Source: Polydactylus sextarius
Lineage: Eukaryota; Chordata; Actinopteri; Polynemidae
Length of the DNA stretch: 64,000 nucleotides
Assembly (NCBI GenBank): GCA_016801845.1
Contig: CM028906.1
Location: 2,046,001-2,110,000, forward strand
Direction: 5' to 3'
Shown: one piece after another, positions 44,380 to 57,545 of the stretch
Layout of the letters: every line of letters begins with the position of its first letter
How positions within the stretch are numbered: the stretch's first letter is position 1
Position numbers and translations under genes: made by a program
The notes under the pieces: generated by a model
Told to the model about the DNA's origin: nothing
The model's input: the letters and a program-made list of their open reading frames with translations, nothing else
Databases searched by the model: none

Positions 44380-44640
44380 TGCGAGCGACCTGCGCTCACT
44401 GAGGTCAGAGATGAGCGCCGCCCGGCGACGGTCCAAGGTTGCCTTGTGTCGGAGCATTGGAAACTAAATGCCAGCGGGGGGGGCATCGGGTCCTGGCCTT
44501 GTTTTGTCCCCTGTGGCATGGATAATGAGGCATCTGTCCCCACCTGCTGCATGGAGAGATGAGGCTCACTGTCTCACTTAAAAAGAGCACAGGTTACCTA
44601 TCTGATTTGTCCAAAGCAGGCCAGGGACATGATCTGAAGC
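44380..44640. promoter_or_regulatory. GC-richer island, possible distal regulatory element
   Basis: High-complexity, GC-richer DNA (GCGAGCGACCTGCGCTCACT, GCGCCGCCCGGCGACGGTCC) that stands out from AT-rich flanks and contains a homeodomain-like GGATAATGAGG. There is no coding signal. Function is inferred only from composition and position between SLC22A18 and NR2E3. Confidence 0.25.
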
Positions 44641-46489
44641 AGAGGAGCCTTCAGTCTAAATGTTTTATACCATGGCTTTCTTATTTCTGTCTGTGCTGCA
44701 CCACACACAGCTCCTTGTCACTGACACTTTGTTTGGTGTCTTGTTAGCTGCATTTAGATAATTGGAATCCAAATCAATCAAACATGAGTCAGCTTTATCA
44801 AAGAGTAACATCCTGTGTTGATCGTGAAACATTTCTTAATTACAAGCTGTTTGTTCTTGCTCAGAAATAATACAAACCGCAAGATGTATGTGACAGCAGC
44901 TGAACATGGCCACACAGCAACTCCAACCCCCCGTCACCCCGTCCAGCAGACCTCGTGGAGCTCCTGGAGTTGGCCACAGGAATGAAAGGTGATCTTAGGG
45001 GGGTTTTGTCTTGGTGTAATCAGACAGCGACATCATCAATCATGAGAAGGGGAATTACAGCAGGCTACAATGGGAGATAAGATAATGAGTGGGGCCACAG
45101 CGACCTGGTGAGGGACAGCTCGAGTTCCCGTCCTGATTACATGGCAGAGGCCTGACTAGCTGCAAAAAACCACTGAGGATGCTTGTTGCACAAATCCAGG
45201 ATGAACAAAAATGTTTCTGTCCTGCTACAAGCAAACTGATGTACTGAAGAATCAAATGCATGGTTCTATTGCAAGTCATGATGACGATCATGATCAACAT
45301 GCTTGGCAATTCTTGACTCAGAAGGTTTCTGTCTTTAATATTGAAAAATGGGTTCAACCTCTGGGGAGTATGAATGTTCACAGCAAAATTAATGGTGAAT
45401 TTTGAAATCACAAGCAGCCATTCCTCAGCTGATGGAGGTTTACTAAGCACATTCAACTGGTAGGACCCTGGATGTAGAGCCAGAACCCACAGGAAAGAAT
45501 TTTAGAATTATCTTGACTGACCTGCTGCCACCATGACCCAACCCTGAATAAAAGGAGCTGTTGGACATGAATGGATGGTTATTTTTATGTACAAGTATAA
45601 ATTGACATGTTGGTGGCATTTGTGCAGAGGCCATGAGGTTACCAAAAAGAAACAATCCTTTGGAGTTCTCAATATTCAGATTAAATTTCATGGAAATATT
45701 GCCATTAGATTTTAAGTTTTTTTTGCAAGGGTGGAAATTGTTCTGGGGTGTTTTGCCTTCATTAAATAGCAAGGTGATGAGAACTAACTAGTCTTGGTGC
45801 CTGCCAGGACTTTTTCAGGCATAGTGGATCAGTGCAGGCAGTGCACAGGTTATTGTTAGTAATTATCATTATTATTGTTTTTTTACTTTCCAAATCTGAC
45901 AAGCATATCTTCTTCCTGCAGCATTTGACCTGGTGTGCAAAGATGAGAAGTTTGTCTATTTGACCTTGTCTTTCTGTTTCTATAACCAAGATCAACACTG
46001 ATCAACACAACCTCCAGGGAAGCTGAGATTGTTGCGGCCTGATTTGCCTGATTTCACGGCAGCTTTTCTCAAAAAATTCAATTTTAACAATGATATTGTT
46101 GTTAGGACAATTAGTGAAAAACAAAAAGCTACTTAAATATATGGCCTCATATCTCGGAACTCGGAAAGTTGATGAAAATAAATAACAACGAAAATAAATG
46201 TAAACATATCTTTTTAACTTCATACACACAGAATCGTAGCAGATGAAAGTAAATGTTTGCAAATTCACACATTGCTTAGCCATTGTTTGCTGCAAAATAT
46301 AAGTGGTTTAAAGTAATGAACTGGTGCAACAGTTAAAAAAAAAAAAAAAGAACACACTTGTCTGATGGATGAGCATGTGAATGCAGCAATAATCGTCGTG
46401 ACATCAGCCTGGTCAGCAGGTGAGTAGACACGTGTAGAAAAACCACAGTGCGTGTGTCTGTGGATTGAATCATCAGGCATCTGTGTATC

Positions 46490-46740
46490 AGGTGCTGCGA
46501 TGAAGCGTGCTCAGGCGCGTGCTCTAAAACCCTATGACGCCCGGTGTGGCCAGCACGCTCTGGTCCACACTCTCACTCCCTGACGTGCTGCTGCCCGCTA
46601 ATCCTCCACTGACGCCTCTCTGCAGCATCACACTCGACCACAGAACAATGGATGACCACTGCGCTGACCTCAAAAGGCAGCCGGCACTCACTGCGTTAGG
46701 CAGGGTTTTCCCTTTTCGCTCTTGTTCAAAAACCATATAA
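46490..46740. promoter_or_regulatory. GC-richer island with a TAATCC site
   Basis: Contains CAGGCGCGTGCTC and CCCGCTAATCCTCC (TAATCC at 46599-46604, the CRX/OTX K50 homeodomain core). A short open frame crosses it but shows no family resemblance. Confidence 0.25.
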
Positions 46741-47459
46741 GTTGGGACAGAGGGCAGGTTCCTTTATAATGTATATGCTGCTGCATGGAAATTAATTGTT
46801 TTCATTGGGATTAGGACAGTTAGAGATTTGACTGTTTGAAGCTAATATGGTTCAAAAGAGAGGATGTGGATATCACTTTAATTATGTCTGAGCCGATTAG
46901 ATAACAATATGATGCATTAGTAAAAGGCGGGAAAAAAAGAAGAGGCATCTGTTTGAATTAGCGACCGTAAGCTGTGCACTTTGTTTGGCATGACTCATAT
47001 GGAGCAGCATCTGTGGTCCACAAGAATAAATCTGACCATTATTGGTTATGTTAGGCAGCTTAGCTTAGCATTTATGATGCAACCAAGATTTCATGTGGAT
47101 CCATCTGATCCACCTCCATCATTACTACATTAAATGTAGCTAGAGCTGGATTGTCAATCTGGATTTTACATCTGGAGGGTTCAGTTTGAAAAGTTGAATG
47201 CTAGAACTTTGATTTGAAAACTCATGTATTTAATCCAAATTATATTTGTTATTATTTTAGAAAATACTGTATATTTCAGAATATAAAATAAAAATTACAT
47301 TTGTTTTTTCATTCAGCACCAACCAACAGTTTTACAGCAGCACCATTTTTCTAGCTGTTATTTACATTTACGTAATGTAAATCCTCAGTGTTTCTTAAAG
47401 TAAAACATAGAACAAAAAAAAGGAAAAAGAGGACTACATTAAGATTTTGCAGGCAGTTT

Positions 47460-47640
47460 GCAGAAAAACCTGGCCTTGGGGAGCCCTGGACCTTCCAACA
47501 AGACACAGAAATGAAAATCAAGAAATGTTAATAGAAAACTTTTGTTTTGGAGTTTTGGAGTAGCCCACCCAGACCTCTCTGCAATGATGGTATTGAACTC
47601 AAGATGATACATGACGCAATCAACAAAGAAGCACAGTTTT
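47460..47640 (+). mobile_element. Possible very decayed Tc1-like transposase remnant
   Basis: CCCTGGACCTTCCAACAAGA followed ~70 bp later by TTTTGGAGTAGCCCACCCAG recalls the WTFQQDN ... VLEWPSQSPD region of Tc1 transposases on the + strand. It is too degenerate to be certain. Confidence 0.3.
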
Positions 47641-48465
47641 TAACACCCAGTGGCAGAAGTGTATCAATAAATAGTTACTTTAAATAGAACAGAAGAAGCC
47701 AACAAAGCCACAGAGTTGAAACGGTCGCAAAATGACACAGGATTTCACATTTAATGATTAATGTGAGAATCACAGAATCAAAACTGGCTGCTACTAATTA
47801 ATTTATTTTTTCCAACGCGAAACACAATGTTAACAACAAATGGATGGTTCTGATCTCTCTCCCTTTCTCTCTCACACACACACCACATGGACTGCAGCGT
47901 GTAGTTAATTAATAATAATGCCAGGAAGCTGTCACAGAGAAGATGATCGGCAAAGTCCATCCCACCCCATGTCCCATCAATGATCATCACCTCCAAAGAC
48001 GATTCTGCCTAGTAGTGGAAGGTGGAGTCACAGAGAGTGTGACATTGATGTACTGTGACACAAAACTAGAGGAAAACAGGAAACGTTGTGTAGGTAAATG
48101 AAATAATCAACAATCGATAACGTTGGAGGTGTACGATTCTGATGGAATCAGTAAATTTGAACCGGTTCTCGATTCCCACCCCTAGTGATGACCAGAGTGA
48201 TAGCGAGGACACACTCCAACCTCAAGGACCTTGGGGTTGAGGTATCTTTGTATAAGAGGAGGGTCCATCGTCCCTGTGGAAACATGCAGATACCATGTGC
48301 CAGAACCTCAGAGCAGCCTTACGGGTCATCTTCGTAGCAACTAGTAAAAAGTGAATCTAACAGGGATGTCTGCAAGTTCTCCAAAAAACAGGGGCCTTCC
48401 ACTCAAGAATGACAAGTAGATGACAATGACAAACATATTTTAAAACCTTTCTCATATCAATCATA

Positions 48466-48575
48466 TATCATATCATATCATATCATATCATATCATATCA
48501 TATCATATCATATCATATCATATCATATCATATCATATCATATCATATCATATCATATCATATCATATCATATCA
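48466..48575 (+). repeat. (TATCA)n pentanucleotide tandem repeat
   Basis: About 22 essentially perfect TATCA units, bordered by imperfect TCATATCAAT copies on both sides. Confidence 0.97.
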
Positions 48576-48889
48576 ATCACTCATATCAATTTTATCAACA
48601 TCAGTTTACATCATTATCTTTATACTGAATGACCCTCTAAAGGGATATATGGTAAGTTAGCGATGGTATCTGGGACATGAATTCACATGTTGTAGAGTAA
48701 CCCAAAGAAAGGATTAGACTTATAAACAGGAGACCTGTGAACACACTCATTAAGACGACATCACGCTTCTTGTTCTCAGCAGTGAAACCTTCTCAAAATT
48801 GTCCCATAATTTAATTTATTGGGTTAAATGAACTGACATGTCTCTGATATTTACTCAGGCAATTGATTTCCTCACACTGATTATTATTT

Positions 48890-49210
48890 GGATGGCAGAT
48901 GGTGGGCCGGTGGTAATCCCAGCTGCCCATTAGCCTGACCCCTTGCACTCCACCCACCTCCTCCCAAAGCAACACGCGACACTAACTCCCCCCCTCACTC
49001 CAAAACCTTAACGAACCCACTGAGCTGCACGGCCAAAGAGCTGCTTTACACTGGTGAGTAATGGCTGTGTCAGCAGTCAGTGACGAGCCAGAGCAGAGGG
49101 TGAGGGGGGTGATGGACGGGTGAAGGGTTTGGGGGGGTTGAGCAGAGTATTAGAGCCCCATTAAAGCTAAGTGGGCTGCATTGTTAATGGAGATTGCATT
49201 GTAAACACTG
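48890..49210. promoter_or_regulatory. Candidate regulatory island with homeodomain-type sites
   Basis: Contains GGTAATCCCAGCTG (TAATCC at 48914-48919), CCCATTAGCC, CATTAAAGC and TTGTTAATGGAG within higher-complexity, partly GC-rich DNA. The sites are visible; the function is inference. Confidence 0.25.
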
Positions 49211-49779
49211 CAGCTACTGTTACCACACTATCCTGATACCTACAAACATGAAGTTTCTTACTCATTTATTTGGAAAAAAAATTTGGGGACATATGTAGAA
49301 AAAAATGCACAGTTGCAACAGTTGAAACAGTCGGAAAAAAACGAAAAAACTAAAAACTAAAATCAGTTGAGCAATTAAGTCTAAAATGTCAAAAATTTAG
49401 TACACACACAAATGATGTTTCTAGAATTAAACTTGACTAAACAAAAACATTTTCTCAAAAGATTCAAATGAGCAGAGATGTGGTTCAAGCCAATAACTTC
49501 TGTTGCCATGTAACATTTTCTGAAATAAATCCTAGTAGTTCATAAGATCAGGAAACATAGAAAACTTTTAGAAGCTTCCCGCACATCTGATGTTTTAGGA
49601 TATTTTCAGTTTTATACAAAGCACTAAAACATGTCATTTAGTAAGTACAATGCTCCTTAAAGAAAATCCTCATACATCTGTTAAAACAAAACAGTGACAC
49701 TGTAATGTAGCTTACAGAAATGTAACAATGGTTCTTTCAGTTACCTCATTTGCTATAATCTTCTTGCTTCCTCTGCGTT

Positions 49780-49910
49780 TCCACAGGGGCCCTAATCTAA
49801 TCTAAAGTCATCTCAACTAATCCGCAGTAACAGCGGCAGCGGCGGCAGCACTGGTCGAGGTAAATTAGGTATTTGACTGGCAGCCATCTGCTGGATGTGT
49901 GTCTAATTAG
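49780..49910. promoter_or_regulatory. Candidate regulatory island with TAATCC and E-box sites
   Basis: CCCTAATCTAATCTAAAGTC, AACTAATCCGCAGTAACAGC (TAATCC at 49818-49823), a GGCAGCGGCGGCAGC run, CATCTG and CTAATTAG lie within ~130 bp. Dense CRX/OTX-like and bHLH-like sites would fit a retinal enhancer. No conservation data are available. Confidence 0.28.
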
Positions 49911-50799
49911 TTTGTTTTACTTAACTAATGCAAAAATGAAATTTAGATATTTGAGAAGTGAGCTTGGAGTTGGTGGCCAAATCTGCCCATGGTTCTATTT
50001 CAAAGTACTTTTGTGCTTGCACCTTCGAAAACCACAAAAAAACAGTTACTGAATCATTGCTAAGTTGATATAGCACATCATTCATGCCTGAATGAGTGGT
50101 TACTGTTAAACTGCTCATCTGGTGACACACTGAGCTGTCACACTCTGCTAAATTACCCAGTGCAGTAAAACCCAACAATACCTGGGATTTTTAATCCTAC
50201 TCTCTCGCAACAGTGGACATTTAAAAATATTACTCAGATCTTAAGTTAAACTTGTGTGTGGATGTCAATCACACATAATCATACATTTTACTGAAAGTCA
50301 AGCTTGCTATTATAATTCACTTTTCTCCATTCACATTATCCAATAACATTCCAGATGAATGAAACTGGACTTAACTGTCTCCAGTTTCATGTCCCAATTT
50401 ATTTCTCTCTGTCTGGATCAAAAAACCACAGGATAATAAATCCAGCGGTCAGAGAGCTTATTTTCACATTAGAAACACAGAAACAGCCAAACGTTCATAT
50501 AGATTGAAGTTATAAACAATACAAGCAATACAAAAAACATTGGTCCCTCCTTATAACCACTATTATTTTTTTTTTATTTAATTTGGGAGACAATTCAATC
50601 ACATTGGAAGTCTATATAAACTATTTGAGCCCACTTTCCAACTTTCTCTCCTGTCAATCAAACACATTTGATGCTCAGTGAAGCAGACATGAGGGCAGTG
50701 TTTTTTTTGTCTATTGTAAGCCTTGTCAACAGTAAACATTGTTAATTAAAACAAGGCAAAAAACAAAAACAATACCACCACCATCAGCAGGGGCAACAA

Positions 50800-50960
50800 C
50801 AGCAGCAGTTGGCTGCCAAGTGTCTCTAGATCTCCTAAACAAACCGCGGGGCCCTGAGCTGCATCAAGAGGCTCAGCCATGGCCCAATCTGACATTTATC
50901 TCTCCGGGCCGTTCTGCTGATGGCAGCACGACATCGCTTTAGGAAGCAGCTGTTTACTGT
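50800..50960. promoter_or_regulatory. GC-richer island, possible conserved non-coding element
   Basis: A higher-complexity block (AACAAACCGCGGGGCCCTGA, CTCCGGGCCGTTCTGCTGA) in AT-rich surroundings with no coding resemblance. Assigned on composition only. Confidence 0.2.
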
Positions 50961-51718
50961 CAGAGATCTAGGTCAGGACAGAGAGAGAGACATGTGAGTC
51001 CTGCCAACAGTTGGACCCGGTACATCTGTAAGGGCTGGACAGGCCTATTTAGATATTTACACCACAAAAACATTGTCATTTCAGTGTAGTTTATGTAGGA
51101 AACGTCAGGGCAGACTGGACCTCATAAGGCCTTTGTATGCTTTGTACACATGATAATATGACAGTTTTAGCTGGTTGATCACTTTGATCCACAGTAAAAT
51201 ATTACAACAGTTATTAGATCAATGTCCGTGGAACTTTGCACACATTTTCCTGGTCCTCAGAGGAGAAATCCTACTCACTTTAGTTGTTACCCAACTTTGT
51301 CTGTAGCAGCAGCATGAGTGTTTGAGTGGAATGTGTCAACAGTTGTTGGACAAGTGATTTCATTCAGGAATTGTTTAACATGTTCCCCTCAAGAACACAT
51401 CAAAATACTGACGGCAGCTATGTTCATATACCACTAAAGCGTTTCCCACTCAAGTAGAAATTAAGTTTCATTCCCTGGGGATCCTGAGCAAAAATGTAAT
51501 TATGTTTAGCTAATTTTTTCAAAATAGACAACAGCAGCTTCAGAAACTTTATTAACTCATCACAGGCTCCCTGTGTTTCTTTAAGCTCAGTATTGACTGA
51601 GATGAGTGATGATGTGAGAGATGAAGATCTGCTCCCAGAGCTTTCCACCTGACACACAGGTAAGAGGCTCAGGGGCCACAGTCAGATCCCAGAGGCAGCT
51701 TTATCAAACTGTTATATA

Positions 51719-51932
51719 ACACACACACACACGCACGCACGCACACACACACACACACACAGTGATACAGGGCTGATGTGAGGACGCAGCCACACTGCTG
51801 TTGTCAGCACAGGACAGATCAGATTTAACATGCCTCCTCCTCCTCATCTTCACGCTCCTCCTTGAGTTTCCTTCATGATCCATGGTAACACATGGTAACT
51901 CACTGTGCATGTGAGTGTGTGTGTGTGTGTGT
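51719..51932. repeat. Paired (CA)n and (GT)n microsatellites in inverted orientation
   Basis: A CA/CG-interrupted run at 51719-51761 and a GT run at about 51915-51932, ~150 bp apart and able to pair with each other. Confidence 0.8.
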
Positions 51933-54900
51933 TTTATCCTCTTTCATATGCGCGGCAACTCAGCTGTGATATAATCAGGTATGTTGTAATGTGTGAACTA
52001 GACATGTGTAATAACAGGAGACTTAGTTACACATATGAAAACTAACAAATCAAAACTCATGTTAATATTTCTTCTTCTTCTTCTGAGGGAAAAATGATGG
52101 TGACACAAAAAATAAATCAACTGTATGAAATGCAATTCTATGGACAAATAAGAAATACACAATTTATATAAAATAACAACTTCTGTCTTTATTGTGAAAT
52201 GACAAACTTTATAACTACTCAAAAAATAATGTTATTTCTCATGGCTACATTATGAAATCGACCATCTAAGGCTAAAAATAGAAGCAGGAGTTTTTATTAT
52301 TTATTATTTTATTAATATCTATAATTTTTATTTGACATTCATTTTATTGTCGACATCATTTTCTTATCTGCTTCATCAACTATCATCTTTCTTTGCTATC
52401 AAATCACTTTTAAAACGACTGTTTTTTCCCCTACAGGAAAATAAATTAAAAAACAGATTTGACTGTCCATCATTAATGATCAACGTGTCAACATTCGTAA
52501 TTAATAGAACAAAAATCCCAGATTTATATTTATTGATTCTTATGTGCAAAAGTAGTAATTTGATGACTAATATATGAACAGTCAAACAACTAATTGTTTC
52601 AGCCTTCAACACAGCTCTGTTGGCTACGTAGATCAAAAAAGAAGTTATTCCTGGGACAGGTCAAACTCAGTCCAAGGGTTTTTTTGTGACTGACCTGAAA
52701 TTTGTAAAAGTCAACAATTTCCTTTTGTACGGTGGAAAAATCTGTATGAAATTGTGAATCAGCTGTGATTCTGTTGATGGAGATTTGTCTCACTTGTTTT
52801 CAAACTCTCATATGAAATATAACACTCATTAATGTCATTACATAACACAGCTCATCTAATCATTCAGTGAATCCTAATATTAGTCTGCTCCCGAGCTAAT
52901 CTATTTGGCATAATCTATGGCCTGCTCATGTAAGCAAGTCTTCACCTAAAACTTGATGGTGTCACTGTGTACCTGGGCTTATTATTATTATGTAAACTGT
53001 TTTAATGCTGTGATTGGCCCGGTCCAGTGGAGCTGCAGCTGCTCATCTCAGCGGCAGAGTCATCATCTAAACATAGAGAGCAGATCTGATCTGCAGCTCA
53101 ACGCTTCACGCTCCTGCAGCAGGTGTCACTTTAATACAGAACAAACCTGAGTACTGGAAAAAACCCTGTAGGGCTGAAAATAAAGTAAGAAAACACTGAC
53201 AGCAAACAGTGATGTTTGCTTTATTGATTTTATTGCTTTATATTTTGTTTTTATTGTTGGAAACTTGTATAATAACTATGATAGAATAAAAATATCATTA
53301 CTTGATTATTCGATGAAGCAACACATGACTCTTATTTGATGAACCCAGAGTATATATAATTTCTAAAGAACTAAAAGAAAACTAAAGAAAAATGAGGACC
53401 AGTTCCAAATCCAGGTGTATATTACAAATTCTATATTTCAACTATTTCTTCAAGAAAGAAAGACTGGAGTTATCTTTTACCCTCTGAGAGCCTAAAATCA
53501 CTGCAAAGATCATTAAAACATTTTCAAACATTTTTGCTATCACTACATGGCGATCACGAGCATCAACAGATATTTATTATTATATATATTTTTTTATTTA
53601 ATGTCTGTGTGTGTGTAATATATAGATATATAACATTGACCTATTGATATATTCCTCTTCTGTGGGAAACAATATTTTTTTTTCTTTTTTTTAGTGCAAA
53701 CAACAAACTCTCTGCAATAAAGGGTTAGACCTGAAGGAGTGTAAAATGTTTTGTAATCACAAATATTTAAAAAATCCTTCATTGATGATTTGTAAGTAAT
53801 TATAACTCAGTTTAATAACTGGGCTTTTGCCAAACTTGTCCCAAACTTGACCCTGAGGCACATATTATTTAAGTGGGATAATAAACGTGATTTCAATAAA
53901 TAATAAAGCAATAATCCTATCGCACATGAGGTCCTTTTGCTCATAAGATATTAAAAGGAACCACCAGCATAAGTAAATTAAACCTGCATAATATATGAAG
54001 AGGAGACGAGTCAGATACCAGTCGGTTTTAGCTGGTTTTGATCTAAATCATAGACCCTTGAATCTAATTACCTTGGTAATATATTAGGATCATGAGTATT
54101 GGGGAAAATATACCTAGAGTAGTCTTAAATAACAGATGAGACACCTCAAGTGTTGAAGTGAAATTGTTCTTATGCCATCTTTGGAGAACGTATAATTGTG
54201 GTGAGCACAACAAAACACAGCAAATACAAGAGAAAATTAAAATTTTGTCTTTTGCCCAAATAACATCAGGTCTTGTCACCAACCGCCCAACACTAAAAAA
54301 GAGCAGGACCAATAGTGTCAGTTGTTTTTCTAGGTTGAAAAACATGTAGACACAGTGAACAGATCTCCAGCAAGTTCCCATTGAGTTGGCTTGTGATGTA
54401 AAGAGATCACCATTTTGTTCTGGAAGTACCCTACAAAAAAGGAATTTGGAGGAATTTGGAAGTAATTTGAATTTTCTTGATTCATAGTCTGTCATACAGA
54501 ACAAAAATAAGTCTCAATATTGACATCAGTAACTAGCGTACAATTGAGTGAAGTCGCACAGAAAGCCTGACCTGAGGCGACTAATTAACTGTTAAATTTT
54601 ACAAAGGTCAACAGTTCACGGGCCAAGGATGAAAAGAGTAGGTACCATATGGCTAAAGTTGCCCACAAGAAGTGTGTCTTCACTGCTCTTTTAATCTTTT
54701 GAGCTAATTGTGTTTCTTCTACCCCCATGTCTCCTGGTGACAGTGGCCGGTGCCTCTGCAGACAAAATGTGGTCCAACCCTAATCTACTTAACTGCTCTC
54801 TGCTCTGTTTCTCCAATTATGGGCGGGGACCTTGTTTTTGTGGATCTGAAACTCGCTGACATCAATGTTCATTTTGCTCTTTAAGCAAATTCTATACTTC

Positions 54901-55599
54901 GAATTTAACAGAGATGAACCAGAAAAAAATAAATAAATAACAACAACTGGTGTTTTATATATTCACAGATAAAAACCCAGCAGAACTGTATTAACTCTGG
55001 TTGTGTTTAATTAAAGGTGAACTATTCGGTATTTTTCATGCTAAAATTATTGTTTAATGACAAGACATTGAATCAGAGGACATCAAACCTGAATCTGCAG
55101 CTCTCCATGGCTTTGAAACACTTTGAACACAACTTAACTCTCTTTCTTTTCATTCACCTTTACCCTGAAATGTGTGATGTTCCAGATGTTGGAATTTCCC
55201 CCCATTAGTCAGTCCGAGCTGAAGAACCCTTTGTACAGTCCATTTGTCTTCTTGCAGCATTTACACCAACCCTATCTATTCTAATGTTGTTGCCATGGTG
55301 CAGCGTGAGTGGCAGCCAGTTTGACATCAGCGTCTCATTTTCGTACTTTTCCACGTTTGTCCTCTTTTTTACCTAAACTTTTCAACATTTTAACTAGCAC
55401 TGTTCTTCCTTTTTATCAGGACGGCTTTTTTCTCATGTTTTTTTTCATCTGTTTTTGTTTTTGACTATAACAACCAGAGAGCCATTGAACCATTGCCCTA
55501 TTGTTTCTCCAGTGATCAGCTGATGACACTGTGCTGCCCAACAAGAGACTCTAGATCCTGGAGGAGTCAAGGTGGAGGAGAAGGGGATGCAGAGTAGGA

Positions 55600-56170
55600 G
55601 TCAGACGCAGTGAGAAGAAAAGATGGTACAAACCATCAACACCGTCTGTGACTATGGGGAATGTACCATCTCTTGATGGTACATGGATGGATGGTATAAG
55701 ATGAAGAACTCGGCAGCGGACCAGCTACAGAGCAGCATCATGTGTCTCACTGAGACCTGTCAGCAGACGGGAGCTAACAAGACTGACAAGAGGAAGGATG
55801 TGGGGATCACAATGTTTGTTAAGGAGAGATGGAGTAATGCATGGAGTAAGCACATCAGTGTTACTGAGCAGCTGCTCACAGGACATTGAGCTGTTTGCTG
55901 TTAGCGTTTGGTCGTACTACATCCAGAGGAGTTCTCTCAAGTCATCGTGATAACTCACTGTCGGCCAATGCTACAGCTACATGTGAACTCTGTCATGTCC
56001 CGGATGAAAACATCACAACCTCAAGCCTTCGTCCTCATCTTTGGAGACTTGCACATTTTCTTTTTTATATAAACTATTTATTTATTTTTCTGCTAACTTT
56101 TTTTTTCTGTTAATCTATTTTCATCATTTTTTCTGCTGTCAAACAGATAAATTTCCCATTGAGGGACAAA
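55600..56170 (+). mobile_element. Degenerate LINE relic (Rex1/CR1-like endonuclease fragment plus 3' tail)
   Basis: The + strand gives broken apurinic-endonuclease-type text: SIMCLTETCQQTGANKTDKR, MFVKERWSNAWSKHISVTEQ, then after a stop and frame change fragments like VVLHPEEFSQVIVI and FVLIFGDL. It is joined to the tail TATATAAACTATTTATTTAT...AACAGATAAATTTCCCATTG also found at 35.8 kb. The reverse-transcriptase core is deleted. Assignment to the Rex1/CR1 group is from memory of fish elements. Confidence 0.65.
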
Positions 56171-57118
56171 TTATTATATTCATATATTATATTCACATAT
56201 TATATATATATATATATATATAAATATATATAATCATTCTGTTCTATTCTGCATCTTCTAGAGCATGTACACTCTGAGAACAGGATCAACCAGGCCTTTT
56301 TAAGGGCCCGCTTCCTGTGTGAGATGGGGAATTTATGTAAACCAACAATGTGATATTTATTGTTATTGTTATTTTTCTGGTGGTATGGGTTATTATCTTC
56401 AAAAGATTAAAAAACATCTATAAGTACAATAAACTTACAATGTCTGAGCTTACAATAAAAGTACATGAATTTTTTTTTACACACAGCATCAGAGGTCAGC
56501 TTTCTGTCCATCACTGTGCCCAGTATATTCTGTAGCTCAGCGGAATCAGAAGAACAAAAGAAGAGCAGCTGTTTGTATCCATCTTTATCCAACTTAAAAC
56601 AGTACATCAGTGATGTTCAAAACTTCTTTCACTGCCCCCAAGTGGCAAAAAACTTTCTGCCAAAAAAACTAGACATTGTTTTATGTATATTGTGTAAATG
56701 ATGATGAATGTGCATAATTATGGCATGTAAACTCATCCAGCAGTCGTTAAAACCCACAGATTCTATAGAATAATTAATAGGACACGGCCTCTGAGTTCAT
56801 AATAATCACCAACTGTACACATCCATCAGCTGCACTGACCTTTTATTGTCTGTTAGATCATTGTTTTGGTTTTCCGGGGCCTGAGCAGCAGGCATCTATG
56901 TGAACAACACCCAACGCCAAATACCAGCCCCAGCTGAGCTTTAAGAGACAGTCAGTGATGGATTTACATTATTGTGGTTTCAGCTTCTGGTCCATAGTGG
57001 CATCATTAAGGTAAATGTACAGTTAGACACGTGTTTCAAGCACAAAACAAACAGCAAACTGTGAAACCAAACAAAGAGTCAGAGCAGATGCCAGTGCACA
57101 GATGTCGGAAAACATGGC

Positions 57119-57255
57119 CACGCACGCTCATACACACACGCGCATGCACACGCACGCACGGATGCGCACACACACATGCACGCACACACATGCACGCGCG
57201 CACGCACACACACACACATGCACGTACACACACACACGCACACACACACACAGTT
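57119..57255 (+). repeat. Complex CA/CG-rich (CACGCA, CACATG) tract
   Basis: About 135 bp of alternating purine-pyrimidine ACAC/ACGC/ATGC units, potentially Z-DNA forming, directly preceding repeat copy 2. Confidence 0.9.
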
Positions 57256-57264
57256 GTGTTTTCA

Positions 57265-57545
57265 TGACTTCAGGGGACATTTCATTGACTTCATTCATTT
57301 CCTGGAGTCTTTCCTGGAAACCCTGGAGATCTCAATTGTTGCTACCACTTGTCCAACCTTTATCTACCCCTGACTCTAACCTTAACCAAACCTTAAGTCA
57401 TGTCTGTCATGTTTATGTCTTAGGTTCATGTATTTTTTTGTATGTTTTTTATATTATGGGAACTGCTTTTTGTCCCCATAATGGATACTGGTCCCCATAA
57501 TATGAGTGTGTAAAATCCCCACAATGTAGGAAACACACACACAAC
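57265..57545 (+). repeat. Interspersed teleost repeat, copy 2
   Basis: Same order as the copy at ~13005-13262: CAGGGGACATTTCATTGACT, TTTCCTGGAAACCCTGGAGA, TTAAGTCATGTCT, ATTATGGGAACTGCTTTTTG, GGTCCCCATAATATGAGTGT, and a terminal (CA)n. Confidence 0.75.

Noticed and set aside
45055..45772. Two adjacent - strand open frames of 109-133 codons
   Set aside because: Low-complexity, unconserved-looking residues, with no recognised domain or splice partners; may be repeat-derived but not identifiable.
46524..46740. Overlapping ~70-codon frames on both strands
   Set aside because: No splice context, no family resemblance; only a GC-rich island that is open in several frames.
48466..48575. CRISPR-like array
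   Set aside because: A pure 5-bp tandem repeat without spacers in a vertebrate genome.
57031..57500. His/Thr-rich and Cys/Val-rich open frames
   Set aside because: Translations of the CA/CG-rich simple repeat.
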